Shown here in pieces: positions 9,372 to 20,337 of a stretch of 64,000 nt of DNA. Position 1 is the first letter of the stretch. The number at the start of each line of letters is the position of its first letter. This stretch comes from Pacificitalea manganoxidans. GTDB lineage: Bacteria; Pseudomonadota; Alphaproteobacteria; Rhodobacterales; Rhodobacteraceae. The notes below the pieces were generated by a model, which had not been told where the DNA came from, made no database searches, and was given only the letters and a program-made list of their open reading frames with translations. The position numbers were made by a program, and so were the translations under genes. Where the stretch lies: contig NZ_CP021404.1 of assembly GCF_002504165.1 (NCBI RefSeq), positions 62,001 through 126,000 of the forward strand, written 5' to 3'.

Positions 9372-10354
9372 GCTGCCGACCCCGCGGCATCGTCCCGATC
9401 CGTCATCAGCCCGTGTTCGGCCAGAATATCCCCGCACCGCGTCGCCCAAGCCCTGCGGGACAGGGTGACGGCGCCATGTTCGTCCTTCCAGCCGTCGATG
9501 AGCCGACGCAGCAGATCGGTATCTGCGGCGACCCGCTCTACGATTACCCAGCGCTGCCATTCGTCGGCCAGCGACCAGTCGGGTTCGTCGATGCGGCTTT
9601 CGGGCAGGCGGAAATGAAACGCCGGACGCGGCGAAAGCTTGTGGCTTTTCATCCTGTCCCGCACCGTCTGCTCATCAAAGGTGGCAAAGACCGGCAGCAT
9701 ATCGAGCCCGTAATTCCGATCCGGCGCGTGATCCAGATAGGCGTCCTGCACATCGGCGCGGCTGGCGTCGGGTCCAAGGTCGCAGAGCGCCCGCACCAGC
9801 CGTGTCGGATAGGGATCGGTAAAGGGCAGCACGGCGCGGGATTGGTCGATGGGCCGCGCGCGGCGCATCCAGCTTTCGATCAGGGCGTAGGCCAGCAACG
9901 GACGGCAGATATCAGCATCGGCGTCGGAGGCGGTCTGGATATTGTAATGCAGGCCGAACCCGTTCAGCAGCCCGGCCTTGGTCCCCTCCGCGCCCGCCTC
10001 GCGCAGCGCATCGCACAGGCGGGACAGCTGCGGCAGATCCGAGACGGGGATCGGTTCGGTGACGATTTCCACAGGGATCAGGTCGCGGCCCAGCGTTTCG
10101 GTGGCCGTGCGCACGGCCTCGTGCCGGGACTTGCGCCATGTCGAATCAAGATAGATTTCCAGCTTGCCCAAGGCGCTGTCCGACACCGTGCGCGTCGCAT
10201 CGCCTTCGTCATGCACCGTCCCGCCCAGCAGATCGGCGGCAATCGCCGCAGCGTGAGATTCATCAAGCCCGCCGAACTCGATCTCCACGCCGACACGGCG
10301 CGGCGATCCGTCGGAGGCATCGGGCTGGGGCAAAGGGGCGAATTCGGCGGTCAT
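9368..10354 (-). CDS. Putative amidoligase (glutamine-synthetase-fold COOH-NH2 ligase)
   Basis: A 328-residue protein matching the Amidoligase_2 family, a divergent glutamine-synthetase fold predicted to ligate carboxylates to amines with ATP. The supporting features are the early GVEIEFGGL metal/ATP strand, the LEIYLDSTW and EIVTEPIP acidic strands, GFGLHYNIQ (histidine strand) and a late RPAFHFRLPESRID motif. AGGAG lies nine bases before the ATG. It follows rlmN after 69 bases and is translationally coupled to the class I amidohydrolase. Function is predicted by fold only; no substrate is known. The pair may modify a peptide, polyamine or small metabolite. Confidence 0.87.
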   Translation of the reverse strand: MTAEFAPLPQPDASDGSPRRVGVEIEFGGLDESHAAAIAADLLGGTVHDEGDATRTVSDSALGKLEIYLDSTWRKSRHEAVRTATETLGRDLIPVEIVTEPIPVSDLPQLSRLCDALREAGAEGTKAGLLNGFGLHYNIQTASDADADICRPLLAYALIESWMRRARPIDQSRAVLPFTDPYPTRLVRALCDLGPDASRADVQDAYLDHAPDRNYGLDMLPVFATFDEQTVRDRMKSHKLSPRPAFHFRLPESRIDEPDWSLADEWQRWVIVERVAADTDLLRRLIDGWKDEHGAVTLSRRAWATRCGDILAEHGLMTDRDDAAGSAA

Positions 10355-10423
10355 CGGCGGCGTCTCCTGTCATTGCAGGATGAACGCCGCCTCGCCCGTC
10401 GTGTTCCGCCTCACGCGGCGGGA

Positions 10424-11701
10424 TCAGGCCGTGCCGGTCTCTGCCGCGATCTGCGCACGGCTTTTGCGCTGGCGTTCGGTCGCGGATTTCAACTGCCCGC
10501 AGGCGGCCATGATATCCTCGCCGCGCGGTGTGCGGATCGGGCTGGCATACCCGGCCTTATAGACGATGTCGGCAAAGCTTTTGATCCGCGCGGTATCCGA
10601 CCGTTTGTAGGGCGCGCCGGGCCATTCGTTGAACGGGATCAGGTTGATCTTGGCGGGAATGCCTTTGATCAGGTTCACCAGACGGCGCGCATCGGCATCG
10701 CTGTCGTTGACGTCCTTGAGCATCACATATTCAAACGTGATCCGCTCCGAATTGGTCAGACGGGGATAGGCCCGCAGCGCGTCCAGCAGTTCCGAGATAT
10801 TCCAGCGCTTGTTGATCGGCACCAGCGTATTGCGGACCTCATCGGTGGTGGCGTGGAACGACACCGCCAGCAGACAGCCGATTTCCTCGGCGCAGCGCGC
10901 GATTTCGGGCACGACGCCAGACGTGGACAGCGTGATGCGGCGGCGCGACAGGCTGATGCCCTCGCCATCCATCGCGATTTTCATCGCGTCGCGCACGGCG
11001 TCGAAATTATAAAGCGGCTCGCCCATGCCCATCAGCACGATGTTCGACAGCAGGCGGGTTTCATCCTTGGGCGCTTTGCCCGGCTTCGGCCATTCGCCCA
11101 GATCGTCGCGCGCCAGCATCACCTGACCGATGATCTCCCCGGCGGTCAGGTTGCGCACCAGCCGCTGGGTGCCGGTATGACAGAACGAACAGGTCAGCGT
11201 GCAGCCGACCTGACTGGAAATGCACAGCGTGCCGCGGCCTTCCTCGGGGATGTAGACGGTTTCGACCTCATGCCCCCCGGCGATGCGCACCAGATATTTG
11301 CGCGTGCCATCGGCGGAAACCTGACGGCTGACAACCTCGGGCAGCGCGATGGTAAAGGTTTCGGCCAGCAGGGCGCGGTAATCCTTGGCCAGATTGGTCA
11401 TCTGGTCGAAATCGCGCACGCCCTTCTGGTAGATCCACTGCCAGACCTGACGCACACGCATCTTGGCCTGCTTTTCCGGCGTGCCCGCAGCGATCAGCGC
11501 CTCATGCAGTTGCGCACGCGTCAGACCGACCAGATTGATCGGACCGCCTTCGGGCAGCTTGCGCGGCAGCGTCAGCACATCCTGCGTCACCGGCACGGCA
11601 GGCGCGGGACGGGGCCGCAGCGCAGGCGCGTCCTCGGGGGCGGCAGACGTGTCAGCCGGGATCGGATCGGCGGAGGTCGAAGCAGTCTCGGGGCCGGACA
11701 T
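10424..11701 (-). CDS. rlmN: 23S rRNA (adenine(2503)-C(2))-methyltransferase RlmN
   Basis: A radical-SAM dual-specificity RNA methyltransferase that methylates A2503 of 23S rRNA and A37 of some tRNAs. The radical-SAM cluster motif is Cys-x3-Cys-x2-Cys at residues 167-174 (GCTLTCSFC). The C-terminal MAACGQL contributes the covalent-intermediate cysteine. At 425 residues it carries a proline- and alanine-rich N-terminal extension of about 40 residues. The start at 11701 has AAGGAG seven bases upstream. A start at 11827 would run through the rpmJ terminator and was rejected. Confidence 0.97.
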   Translation of the reverse strand: MSGPETASTSADPIPADTSAAPEDAPALRPRPAPAVPVTQDVLTLPRKLPEGGPINLVGLTRAQLHEALIAAGTPEKQAKMRVRQVWQWIYQKGVRDFDQMTNLAKDYRALLAETFTIALPEVVSRQVSADGTRKYLVRIAGGHEVETVYIPEEGRGTLCISSQVGCTLTCSFCHTGTQRLVRNLTAGEIIGQVMLARDDLGEWPKPGKAPKDETRLLSNIVLMGMGEPLYNFDAVRDAMKIAMDGEGISLSRRRITLSTSGVVPEIARCAEEIGCLLAVSFHATTDEVRNTLVPINKRWNISELLDALRAYPRLTNSERITFEYVMLKDVNDSDADARRLVNLIKGIPAKINLIPFNEWPGAPYKRSDTARIKSFADIVYKAGYASPIRTPRGEDIMAACGQLKSATERQRKSRAQIAAETGTA

Positions 11702-11791
11702 GAGCGGTCTCCTTCGGGAAAACTGTCGGAGATATAAGCGTTTTGACTTGGTTTCGGGAGTCCCTGTCGGGCCAATCCCTGAAAAGCGAAA

Positions 11792-11815
11792 AGGCCGTCG
11801 GTGTTCCGACGGCCT
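11792..11815 (-). terminator. Rho-independent terminator of rpmJ
   Basis: A perfect 10-bp stem (11792-11801 with 11806-11815) with a four-base loop. On the minus strand it is followed by TTTTCGCTTTTC. It lies about 40 bases beyond the rpmJ stop and separates rpmJ from rlmN. Confidence 0.9.
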
Positions 11816-11854
11816 CCAGCTATGCATCGATCCGCGTGGATCGGCGCGTCTCGA

Positions 11855-11980
11855 TCAGCCCTGACGGGCTTTGAAACGGCGCTGGGTCTTGTTGATCACA
11901 TAGACGCGGCCCTTGCGGCGCACGACCCGGCAATCACGGTGCCGGTTCTTCAGCGACCGGAGCGAGTTCCTGACTTTCAT
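11855..11980 (-). CDS. rpmJ: 50S ribosomal protein L36, zinc-free (YkgO-like) form
   Basis: A 41-residue basic protein beginning [17 protein letters not shown] and ending [10 protein letters not shown], the typical L36 sequence. Only one cysteine is present, so the zinc-ribbon CxxC..C..H set is missing; this is the C-minus or YkgO type, common as the sole L36 in alphaproteobacteria. GAAGGAG lies just upstream of the ATG. It has its own terminator. A longer reading of the frame extends into the tRNA and is not real. Confidence 0.95.
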   Translation of the reverse strand: MKVRNSLRSLKNRHRDCRVVRRKGRVYVINKTQRRFKARQG

Positions 11981-12029
11981 CTGGTCTCTCCTTCTGCGCG
12001 GCGCTGGGCGCCTCTGGGTTTCAACCTGC

Positions 12030-12048
12030 CCCGATCCGGCGGATCGGG
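12030..12048 (-). terminator. Hairpin between tRNA-Val and rpmJ
   Basis: A perfect 8-bp stem (12030-12037 and 12041-12048) with a three-base loop just past the CCA end of the tRNA. It lacks a T-run, so it could be a weak terminator or a processing signal in a tRNA-rpmJ transcript. Confidence 0.45.
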
Positions 12049-12060
12049 ACGCTCTATTCA

Positions 12061-12135
12061 TGGTGGGCGATACTGGGATCGAACCAGTGACCCCTTCGAT
12101 GTCAACGAAGTGCTCTACCGCTGAGCTAATCGCCC
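12061..12135 (-). tRNA. tRNA-Val (anticodon GAC)
   Basis: The minus strand folds as a 75-nt tRNA with a 7-bp acceptor stem (GGGCGAT/ATCGCCC), a D arm with AGCGGTA, an anticodon stem CTTCG/CGAAG enclosing TTGACAT (anticodon GAC, reading GUC), a T arm with the TTCGATC loop, and an encoded CCA end. It lies upstream of rpmJ. Confidence 0.97.
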
Positions 12136-12215
12136 TATGACCAATTCGGTTCCGACCTGCGTGCCCTCCCCCCGAAAGAGAAAGGACGCGGGCTGTCTCC
12201 GCGTCGGTGCGGTGC

Positions 12216-12244
12216 CGTATAAAAGGAAGCGCACCGGGGATCAA
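12216..12244 (-). promoter_or_regulatory. Candidate sigma-70 promoter for tRNA-Val
   Basis: Read on the minus strand: TTGATC, a 17-base spacer, then TATACG. The -10 element is about 80 bases before the tRNA 5' end, which implies a fairly long precursor leader processed by RNase P. Confidence 0.55.
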
Positions 12245-12297
12245 GGGCTTTTGGCGCGGTTCTTTCTGTTGCAATAATCAGGTTCCGAGGAGTGCCG

Positions 12298-13167
12298 ATG
12301 ACACAGATCGCATACCGGCTGCTGAGCCCTGCCACCCGCAACACGAGCGTCGTGTTTTCCTCGCCGCATAGCGGGCGGGTATACCCCGAACCCCTTATGG
12401 ACAAGACCATTCTGGACGAGCTGTCGATCAGATCCTCCGAGGATGCCTTTGTCGATGACCTGTTTGGTCATGCCCCCGATGTCGGCGCGCCGCTGCTGGC
12501 CGCCGTCTGGCCGCGCGCATGGCTGGACCTGAACCGCGCAGCCGACGAACTGGATCCTGCGGTGATCGAAGGGGTGCGCAGCCTTGCCCACAACCCGCGC
12601 GTCAGCTCCGGCTTGGGGGTGATTCCCCGCGTGGTGTCGAACGGGCGCGCGATTTATAACGGTAAGCTGACGTTGACAGAGGCCCGCGCCCGCATCACCG
12701 AAGGCTGGTATCCCTACCACCGCGCCCTGCAAAGCCTGCTGGACGAAAGCCGCCGCCTGTTCGGCGAGGCGATCCTGATCGACTGTCATTCCATGCCGCA
12801 TGAGGCGATCGAAGCGGTCAGCCCCTCGGGCCGCCGCCGCCCCGAAGTTGTGCTGGGCGATAGATTCGGCGCCGCCGCGACGCAGGAACTGGTGGAACGG
12901 GTGGAGGCGATCTTTACCGCCGCCGGGCTGCATGTGGCCCGCAACGCGCCCTTTGCCGGGGCCTATATCACCCAGAATTACGGCCGCCCGTCGCGGCGCC
13001 AGCATGCCATCCAGATCGAAATCGACCGGGGCCTCTATCTGGACGAGCGCAATGTGACACCGGGACCGAATTTCGAGACGTTCCGCGACCTGATGCGCGA
13101 CGTGACCAAACAGATCGCGGCCTTGGGGCGCCCGGGGGCGGAGGCGATGCCCCTCGCGGCGGAGTAA
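12298..13167 (+). CDS. N-formylglutamate amidohydrolase family protein
   Basis: A 289-residue FGase family protein. The metal-site SSPHSGRVYP (about residue 20), the DCHSMPHEAI segment (about 160) and the HAIQIEIDRGLYLDE block (about 240) are characteristic. HutG members convert N-formylglutamate to glutamate plus formate in histidine degradation, but no other hut genes are nearby, so the real substrate may be another N-acyl or formyl amino acid. The ATG at 12298 has GAGGAG five bases upstream; the GTG at 12292 lies inside that element and is not used. Confidence 0.9.
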   Translation: MTQIAYRLLSPATRNTSVVFSSPHSGRVYPEPLMDKTILDELSIRSSEDAFVDDLFGHAPDVGAPLLAAVWPRAWLDLNRAADELDPAVIEGVRSLAHNPRVSSGLGVIPRVVSNGRAIYNGKLTLTEARARITEGWYPYHRALQSLLDESRRLFGEAILIDCHSMPHEAIEAVSPSGRRRPEVVLGDRFGAAATQELVERVEAIFTAAGLHVARNAPFAGAYITQNYGRPSRRQHAIQIEIDRGLYLDERNVTPGPNFETFRDLMRDVTKQIAALGRPGAEAMPLAAE

Positions 13168-13169
13168 CC

Positions 13170-14051
13170 TCAGCGCGTCAGGATGCGGCGGGTGATGATC
13201 CAGACCAGCGCCATGACGGCAATGGATACGATCATGCCAAGCGTGGGCACGCCCACCTCGTCCATCCCGCCCGGCTCGGTGAAAAGCGCAAGCCCGGTCA
13301 ACTGGTCGCCCATGCTTACGACCAGCAATCCAAACACGTTATTGCCCAGATGAAGACCCATCGCGGCGCCGAGGCTGCCGGTCTGTTCGCTCAGATCCGC
13401 CGCCACCAGCCCGAACACCAGTGCCGACAACAGGATCAGCGGCAGGTTCGCGCCCGCCTCCGGCGTCCAGTGCAACAGCGCAAAGATCACCGTTGGCAGA
13501 CCCATCCAGATCGCGCGCGCGCGGAACCGCGCGGCCAGTTGCTGCTGCAGGTAGCCCCGAAACAGAAGCTCCTCCGCCCCGGTCTGCAAAAGCACCAGCG
13601 GCAGGGCCAGCGGCAGCAGCATCACCCAGCGCGCCAGTGGCAGGTTTGGCTGCGGCGGCTCCAACCATGCGCCAAATGCCACCAGCAGGGCGTAGATCGG
13701 CACCAACACCGCCAGCGCCACGCGGAACCCGCGCCACCAGTCCCGCCACGGCCCGAACAAGGATGCGGGATCGCGGAAATGCAGCGCGGCGGCGGCCAGC
13801 ATCGGCCCGACGAACATCCCGACGAAGGTCGCCAGCACCAGCAGCGTCTGCCCCGGCGTGGCCGCCTGCGCCAATCCCATCAGATAGCCCGGCGCGGCGA
13901 GCGGCCCCAGCACAGCGAACGCGCCGCCCACCAGCAGCGCCAGAAACCCCAGATAGGTGAACGCGATCACCCCCAGCCCCAGCAGCAGACGCCAGAGCTG
14001 CGGATAGGCTCGCGCCTCGGTCAGGGCATGTTCGAATTCAGGTGCGCGCAT
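13170..14051 (-). CDS. CPBP family intramembrane glutamic endopeptidase
   Basis: A 293-residue membrane protein with about eight hydrophobic helices and the Abi/CPBP catalytic motifs: EELLFRG near residue 165, FALLHW near 192, and GLHLGNN near 242. Characterised relatives (Rce1-like) cleave membrane-associated substrates, and bacterial ones can be linked to bacteriocin immunity or protein maturation. The ATG at 14051 is chosen because the open frame farther upstream only mirrors ilvD. It meets the N-formylglutamate amidohydrolase gene tail to tail with a two-base gap and is divergent from ilvD. Confidence 0.92.
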   Translation of the reverse strand: MRAPEFEHALTEARAYPQLWRLLLGLGVIAFTYLGFLALLVGGAFAVLGPLAAPGYLMGLAQAATPGQTLLVLATFVGMFVGPMLAAAALHFRDPASLFGPWRDWWRGFRVALAVLVPIYALLVAFGAWLEPPQPNLPLARWVMLLPLALPLVLLQTGAEELLFRGYLQQQLAARFRARAIWMGLPTVIFALLHWTPEAGANLPLILLSALVFGLVAADLSEQTGSLGAAMGLHLGNNVFGLLVVSMGDQLTGLALFTEPGGMDEVGVPTLGMIVSIAVMALVWIITRRILTR

Positions 14052-14171
14052 GGTCGAGCCTTCGCAGAAACGGTTGGCGCAAGGTAGGTCCGCGCGTGGC
14101 GCTGTGCAATCCGGTGACGCCCGGACTGCGCCCCGGACTGCGCCCGCCCCGCCCCGCACCCCCCGGCACAG

Positions 14172-14239
14172 GGCCCGCAATCGCGCTTGTGATCGAAACC
14201 ACGCGGGTTTATCCCTTCGGCCCAAGCCGATTGCGGGCC
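14172..14239 (+). promoter_or_regulatory. 12-bp inverted repeat in the ilvD leader
   Basis: Arms GGCCCGCAATCG (14172-14183) and its exact complement (14228-14239) are separated by 44 bases and end 23 bases before the ilvD ATG. No branched-chain-rich leader peptide was found. It may be a leader structure or a binding site. Confidence 0.4.
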
Positions 14240-14261
14240 AGCCGAATGAGGGGGAGTCACC

Positions 14262-15995
14262 ATGCTCAAGCGCCAGTTCAATAAATCCAACCTTCCCAGC
14301 CGCCATGTGACCGAGGGCCCCGAGCGGGCACCGCACCGGTCCTACCTCTATGCGATGGGCCTGTCGGACGCCGAAATTCACCAGCCGCTGGTCGGTGTGG
14401 CAACCTGCTGGAACGAAGCCGCGCCCTGCAACATCGCGCTGAACCGTCAGGCACAGTCGGTGAAGATGGGCGTGAAAGCCGCCTCTGGCACGCCGCGCGA
14501 ATTCACCACGATCACCGTGACCGACGGCATCGCGATGGGCCATGAGGGCATGCGCTCCTCGCTGGCGTCCCGCGAAGCGATTGCGGACTCGGTCGAACTG
14601 ACCATGCGCGGCCACTGCTACGACGCCATCGTCGGGCTGGCTGGCTGTGACAAATCCCTGCCCGGCATGATGATGGCGATGGTGCGTCTGAACGTGCCGT
14701 CGGTCTTCATCTATGGCGGTTCGATTCTGCCGGGTCGGCTGAACGGCAAGGATGTCGTCGTTCAGGACGTGTTCGAAGCGGTGGGCAAACATCAGGCCGG
14801 CGAAATGTCGGATGCCGAGCTTGAGATCATCGAACGCATCGCCTGCCCCTCCGCCGGGGCCTGTGGCGGCCAGTATACTGCCAACACCATGGCCTGCGTG
14901 TCCGAGGCGATCGGTCTGGCGCTGATGAACTCCTCCGGTGCGCCCGCGCCCTATGAAAGCCGCGATGCCTATGGCGAGGCGTCCGGCGTGGCGGTGATGA
15001 ACCTGATCGAGCGCAACATCCGCGCCCGCGACATCGTCACCCGCAAAAGCCTTGAGAACGCCGCGCGCATCGTCGCTTGCACCGGTGGCTCGACCAATGC
15101 CGGTCTGCACCTGCCCGCCATCGCGCATGAGGCCGGGATCGATTTCGATCTGCTCGACGTCTGCGACATCTTCCGCGACACGCCCTATTTCGTAAACCTG
15201 AAGCCGGGCGGCGAGTATGTCGCCAAGGATCTGTTCGAAGCGGGCGGCGTGCCGGTCGTCCTGCGCGAACTGCGCAAGGCCGGGCTGATCCACGACGATT
15301 GCATGACCGCATCCGGCAAGGAAATCGGCGAAGAGCTGGATATCATCACCCGCGAAATCGACGGCAAGGTAATCCACGCGGTCGAAACGCCGCTGTCGAA
15401 AACCGGCGGTGTCGTCGGCCTGCAGGGCAATCTCGCCCCCGAAGGCGCGATCGTGAAGGTCGCGGGCATGACGGCCGAGGATCAGGTTTTCACCGGTCCG
15501 GCCCGCGTGTTCGAATGCGAAGAAGAGGCCTTTGCCTCTGTGCAGAAGCGCGAATACGAGGAAGGCGAAGTCATCGTCATCCGCAACGAAGGCCCCGCAG
15601 GCGGCCCCGGCATGCGCGAGATGCTGTCGACCACCGCCGCGCTGTCCGGTCAGGGCATGGGCAAAAAGGTGGCGCTGATCACCGATGGCCGGTTCTCCGG
15701 CGCGACCCGTGGCTTCTGCGTCGGCCATGTCGGCCCCGAAGCGGCCCATGGCGGCCCGATCGCGCTGCTGCGCAATGGCGACATGATCACGATCAACGCC
15801 GTCTCCGGCGAAATCAGCGTAGATCTGTCGGACGAGGAACTCGACCGTCGTCGTCAGGACTGGAAAGGCCCGCGCAAGACGAACTACATGAGCGGCGCTC
15901 TTTACAAATACGCGCAGCTGGTCGGCGGCGCGCGCAAGGGCGCGGTCACCCATCCCGGCGCCGAAGCGGAGACGCATGTCTACATGGACCTGTGA
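14262..15995 (+). CDS. ilvD: Dihydroxy-acid dehydratase
   Basis: Dehydrates 2,3-dihydroxyisovalerate and 2,3-dihydroxy-3-methylvalerate, the penultimate common step to valine, leucine and isoleucine. The 577-residue protein is of the IlvD type with an Fe-S cluster. Cluster cysteines lie in [11 protein letters not shown] (about residue 48), [11 protein letters not shown] (about 128) and [16 protein letters not shown] (about 200), and the late [12 protein letters not shown] is a family signature. GGGGAG precedes the ATG. The 3' end overlaps the following lipoprotein gene by 20 bases. The threonine deaminase of isoleucine synthesis, ilvA, lies at 46.7 kb. Confidence 0.98.
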   Translation: MLKRQFNKSNLPSRHVTEGPERAPHRSYLYAMGLSDAEIHQPLVGVATCWNEAAPCNIALNRQAQSVKMGVKAASGTPREFTTITVTDGIAMGHEGMRSSLASREAIADSVELTMRGHCYDAIVGLAGCDKSLPGMMMAMVRLNVPSVFIYGGSILPGRLNGKDVVVQDVFEAVGKHQAGEMSDAELEIIERIACPSAGACGGQYTANTMACVSEAIGLALMNSSGAPAPYESRDAYGEASGVAVMNLIERNIRARDIVTRKSLENAARIVACTGGSTNAGLHLPAIAHEAGIDFDLLDVCDIFRDTPYFVNLKPGGEYVAKDLFEAGGVPVVLRELRKAGLIHDDCMTASGKEIGEELDIITREIDGKVIHAVETPLSKTGGVVGLQGNLAPEGAIVKVAGMTAEDQVFTGPARVFECEEEAFASVQKREYEEGEVIVIRNEGPAGGPGMREMLSTTAALSGQGMGKKVALITDGRFSGATRGFCVGHVGPEAAHGGPIALLRNGDMITINAVSGEISVDLSDEELDRRRQDWKGPRKTNYMSGALYKYAQLVGGARKGAVTHPGAEAETHVYMDL

Positions 15996-16656
15996 TCTGA
16001 AATCCCGTCTCCGTGGCGTGGTGGCGACCAGCCTTCTGGGGCTGGCGCTGGCAGGCTGTGGCGACGGGTTCGACCCGGTGGGCCGGGCAGGCGGCAGCAG
16101 CCTGACCGCCGGGTTCGATACGCTTGCCCCGGTTCCAACGGTGCGGCTCGATGCGGGGCATATCACCCTGCGCGGGCCGGACGGGTTTTGCGTCGATCAC
16201 GTCGCGAGCCACGCCGATTTCGTGCTCTTCGGCAATTGCGCGGCCTTGGGCGGCAAGGGCCGCATGGTTGCGCCGGGCGTCATCCTGACGGCGTCGGTGC
16301 GCGCCGCGGGACCGGCGGCCTCTGCCACACCCGAAGGGTTGCAGCAATTCTTCCTCAGCGATGCGGGCCGCGCCAGCCTTGCCAATGACAACACAGCCAG
16401 CCGGATCACGCTGCGCGACAGCGGCATTGCCCGCAACGCGCTGTGGCTGCGGTTGAGTGACGCGTCGCTGCCCCACAGCCTGTCGCCCGATCTGTGGCGC
16501 GCGATCTTCGTGCTGCGCGGGCATCTGGTCTCGGCGACGGTGCTGTCGGCGCATGACGCCCCGCTGGACAGCCGCGCGGGTCAGGCGCTGATGACCGAAT
16601 TCGTCGCGCAGATCCGGCAGGCCACCGGCCCCGTGGCCCGCCGCGCGACGGGTTGA
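15976..16656 (+). CDS. Putative lipoprotein of unknown function
   Basis: A 226-residue protein with a lipoprotein signal: basic residues, a hydrophobic stretch, and the lipobox LALAGC around residue 27, so it is probably membrane-anchored in the periplasm. The mature part has conserved-looking cysteines (GFCVDH and FGNCAALGG) that could form a disulfide. I do not recognise a family. The ATG at 15976 lies inside ilvD, giving a 20-base overlap and likely coupling. It is followed by the 16662 gene almost without a gap. Confidence 0.8.
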   Translation: MSTWTCDLKSRLRGVVATSLLGLALAGCGDGFDPVGRAGGSSLTAGFDTLAPVPTVRLDAGHITLRGPDGFCVDHVASHADFVLFGNCAALGGKGRMVAPGVILTASVRAAGPAASATPEGLQQFFLSDAGRASLANDNTASRITLRDSGIARNALWLRLSDASLPHSLSPDLWRAIFVLRGHLVSATVLSAHDAPLDSRAGQALMTEFVAQIRQATGPVARRATG

Positions 16657-16661
16657 ACGGG

Positions 16662-17444
16662 ATGGCACGGATCATGCGCAGGGTGACCGATTTCATCGAC
16701 CGCACGCGGCACGCCCGCACGCTGCGCCGCTGGCAGCGGGCGCAGGACATGCTGGCGCATCTGTCACCGGGCCGGTTGCGGGTGCTGCGCACGCAGGCGC
16801 GCGATCTGCGCCGCCTGACCCAGACGGTGATTGCCCGCGCCGACGCGCGCCTGATCCGCCCCCGCCCCGGCAGCGACACCATCGCGCGTCCGCTGGGCTG
16901 CGACTGGACCTGCCGCCCGGCGCTTTGGTCCGGCGAAGTGTTTCCCGGCGGGTTCGCCGCCGTGCAAAGCCGCCAGACCATCGGCCCGGACGTGACCCTG
17001 TTTCACGATTGCGCCACGCCCGAACTATCGATCCGCCAGATCCGCAACACCGACATTGATGACCGGGCCCCGATGGGCGCGCGGCTGGATGTGTTCGGCT
17101 TTGACGGCTCCTTCCTGTCGTTGGTGGTGGACCTGCCCGACAGCGCTGTCCATGGCCTGCGCAGAACGCATATCATCCGGCTCGCCATGCGGGTGGAGAC
17201 CGACCGCCCGGTCAAGATCTTTACCCGGTTAAACGTGAAACACGGCCCCAACAGCGAACAACTCGTCCGCGAATTGCCGATGGACGCCGCCGATATGGAG
17301 GTCGAATTCGATCTCGCCTATTCCGACCTGAACGAAAAGCGGGCGGAGCGTATGTGGCTCGACATCATTTTCGACGATCCCGCCATGAGCTGCATCATTC
17401 TGCGCGACCTTGCCCTGACCCGCCGCCCGCGCGCGGAGATCTGA
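16662..17444 (+). CDS. Conserved hypothetical protein (possibly DUF6478)
   Basis: A 260-residue soluble protein with an arginine-rich, helical N-terminal 70 residues. A predicted beta-rich domain follows (residues about 75-255), containing WSGEVFPGGF and VKIFTRLNVKHGPNSEQL. From memory it resembles the Rhodobacteraceae family DUF6478, but this is unverified. The ATG at 16662 is used; a TTG at 16653 would overlap the upstream stop (TTGA) and is also possible. Its position in the ilvD-lipoprotein run suggests cotranscription, but no function follows. Confidence 0.75.
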   Translation: MARIMRRVTDFIDRTRHARTLRRWQRAQDMLAHLSPGRLRVLRTQARDLRRLTQTVIARADARLIRPRPGSDTIARPLGCDWTCRPALWSGEVFPGGFAAVQSRQTIGPDVTLFHDCATPELSIRQIRNTDIDDRAPMGARLDVFGFDGSFLSLVVDLPDSAVHGLRRTHIIRLAMRVETDRPVKIFTRLNVKHGPNSEQLVRELPMDAADMEVEFDLAYSDLNEKRAERMWLDIIFDDPAMSCIILRDLALTRRPRAEI

Positions 17445-17492
17445 CCCGCCCCTCGCGCCCCTGTCTTCTGCTGCCTGATCCGAGGATGCCCG

Positions 17493-17876
17493 ATGTCCGA
17501 TGCCGCCACGCCGACCCTGACCAAGACCCGCATCCTGCACGGCACATGGGAAGGCGTTCTGCGCGCGCCCGGCCTGACCGACACGCCCACGCTGGAGGTC
17601 ATGCATCTGGACACGCCGCTGGATGCGCCGCAGATCACCCCGGTAGAGCCCGGCACATGGCATGTGGCGGTGGCCATTCCCGCGCAGGTGCTGGCCGACG
17701 GTGTCCAGACCTTTGTGATCCGGGACCGCGAAACCGGTGCCAAGCTGGCCAGCTTTGCCATCGTGACCGGGCAGCCGCTGGAGGACGACCTGCGCGCCGA
17801 GATCAGCCTGCTGCGCGCGGAACTCGACATGTTAAAGGGCGCGTTCCGGCGGCATTGCCGCAACACCGGGGACTGA
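17493..17876 (+). CDS. Hypothetical protein, 127 residues
   Basis: A small soluble protein that I do not recognise. Residues 12-95 look like a compact beta fold (HGTWEGVLRAPG, TWHVAVAIPAQVL, QTFVIRDRETG), and residues about 98-118 form a short leucine-heptad coiled coil (LRAEISLLRAELDMLKG), suggesting oligomerisation. It follows the 16662 gene after 48 bases on the same strand and belongs to the same run downstream of ilvD. GAGG lies before the ATG. Confidence 0.75.
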   Translation: MSDAATPTLTKTRILHGTWEGVLRAPGLTDTPTLEVMHLDTPLDAPQITPVEPGTWHVAVAIPAQVLADGVQTFVIRDRETGAKLASFAIVTGQPLEDDLRAEISLLRAELDMLKGAFRRHCRNTGD

Positions 17877-17885
17877 CCGCTCTGA

Positions 17886-19955
<2,070 letters not shown>

Positions 19956-19978
19956 CCTGACTATCTGCAAGACACCGC

Positions 19979-20007
19979 ACCCCGCGCCGGTTCGGCGTGG
20001 GGTTTTT
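19979..20007 (+). terminator. Rho-independent terminator of fadH
   Basis: An 11-bp stem with one G-U pair (19979-19989 with 19993-20003), a three-base loop, and a run of five T. It closes the transcription unit that starts at ilvD or later. Confidence 0.9.
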
Positions 20008-20337
20008 GCGTGCGGATACCGGTGATGCGGAGGGCAGCCCGGTCGCGGAGATCGTAGAATTAATCAGTAAAAATTACCAAAATCTGTATAGTTGCCGCGT
20101 CGCTTAGAACCCTTCAGACCTAATCTTTACCTCTATTGACAGATTTACAGGTCAATTATACTAATTAGAACAGATTAGGGAGGATGCCGGCATTGAGCCA
20201 TATGAGTCTGTGACTCGTATGCGGCTGCCGTGCCGGTGCTTCAACCTCAGATCCAGCCCGCCACAACCGGCGCCCGCACCGCCGGGGCGGCGTTCCCATA
20301 ATCATGGCTTCACGGAGCCACATGACAGGAAAAGACC
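20008..20337 (+). promoter_or_regulatory. AT-rich regulatory region ahead of the RraA gene
   Basis: No gene. The stretch 20050-20180 is much richer in A and T than the rest of the window. It contains a TTGACA at 20136-20141 with TATACT at 20157 (15-base spacer) or TACTAA at 20159 (17-base spacer) as candidate -10. It also contains an 8-bp inverted repeat CCTAATCT (20119-20126)/AGATTAGG (20172-20179), and the motifs TTACCAAAAT (20074-20083) and GAACAGAT (20168-20175), which recur ahead of tctC. Confidence 0.6.
20135..20156 (+). promoter_or_regulatory. Operator-like palindrome ATTGAC-N10-GTCAAT
   Basis: A 6+6 inverted repeat that begins on the putative -35 box and fills the spacer of the candidate promoter. 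A protein bound here would block RNA polymerase. GntR (26423) or LysR (27285) are the nearest candidate ligands; this is inference. Confidence 0.5.

Noticed and set aside
14052-16166. Open frame extending the CPBP protease upstream by about 700 codons
   Set aside because: It runs antisense through all of ilvD; the residues are low-complexity and match no family.
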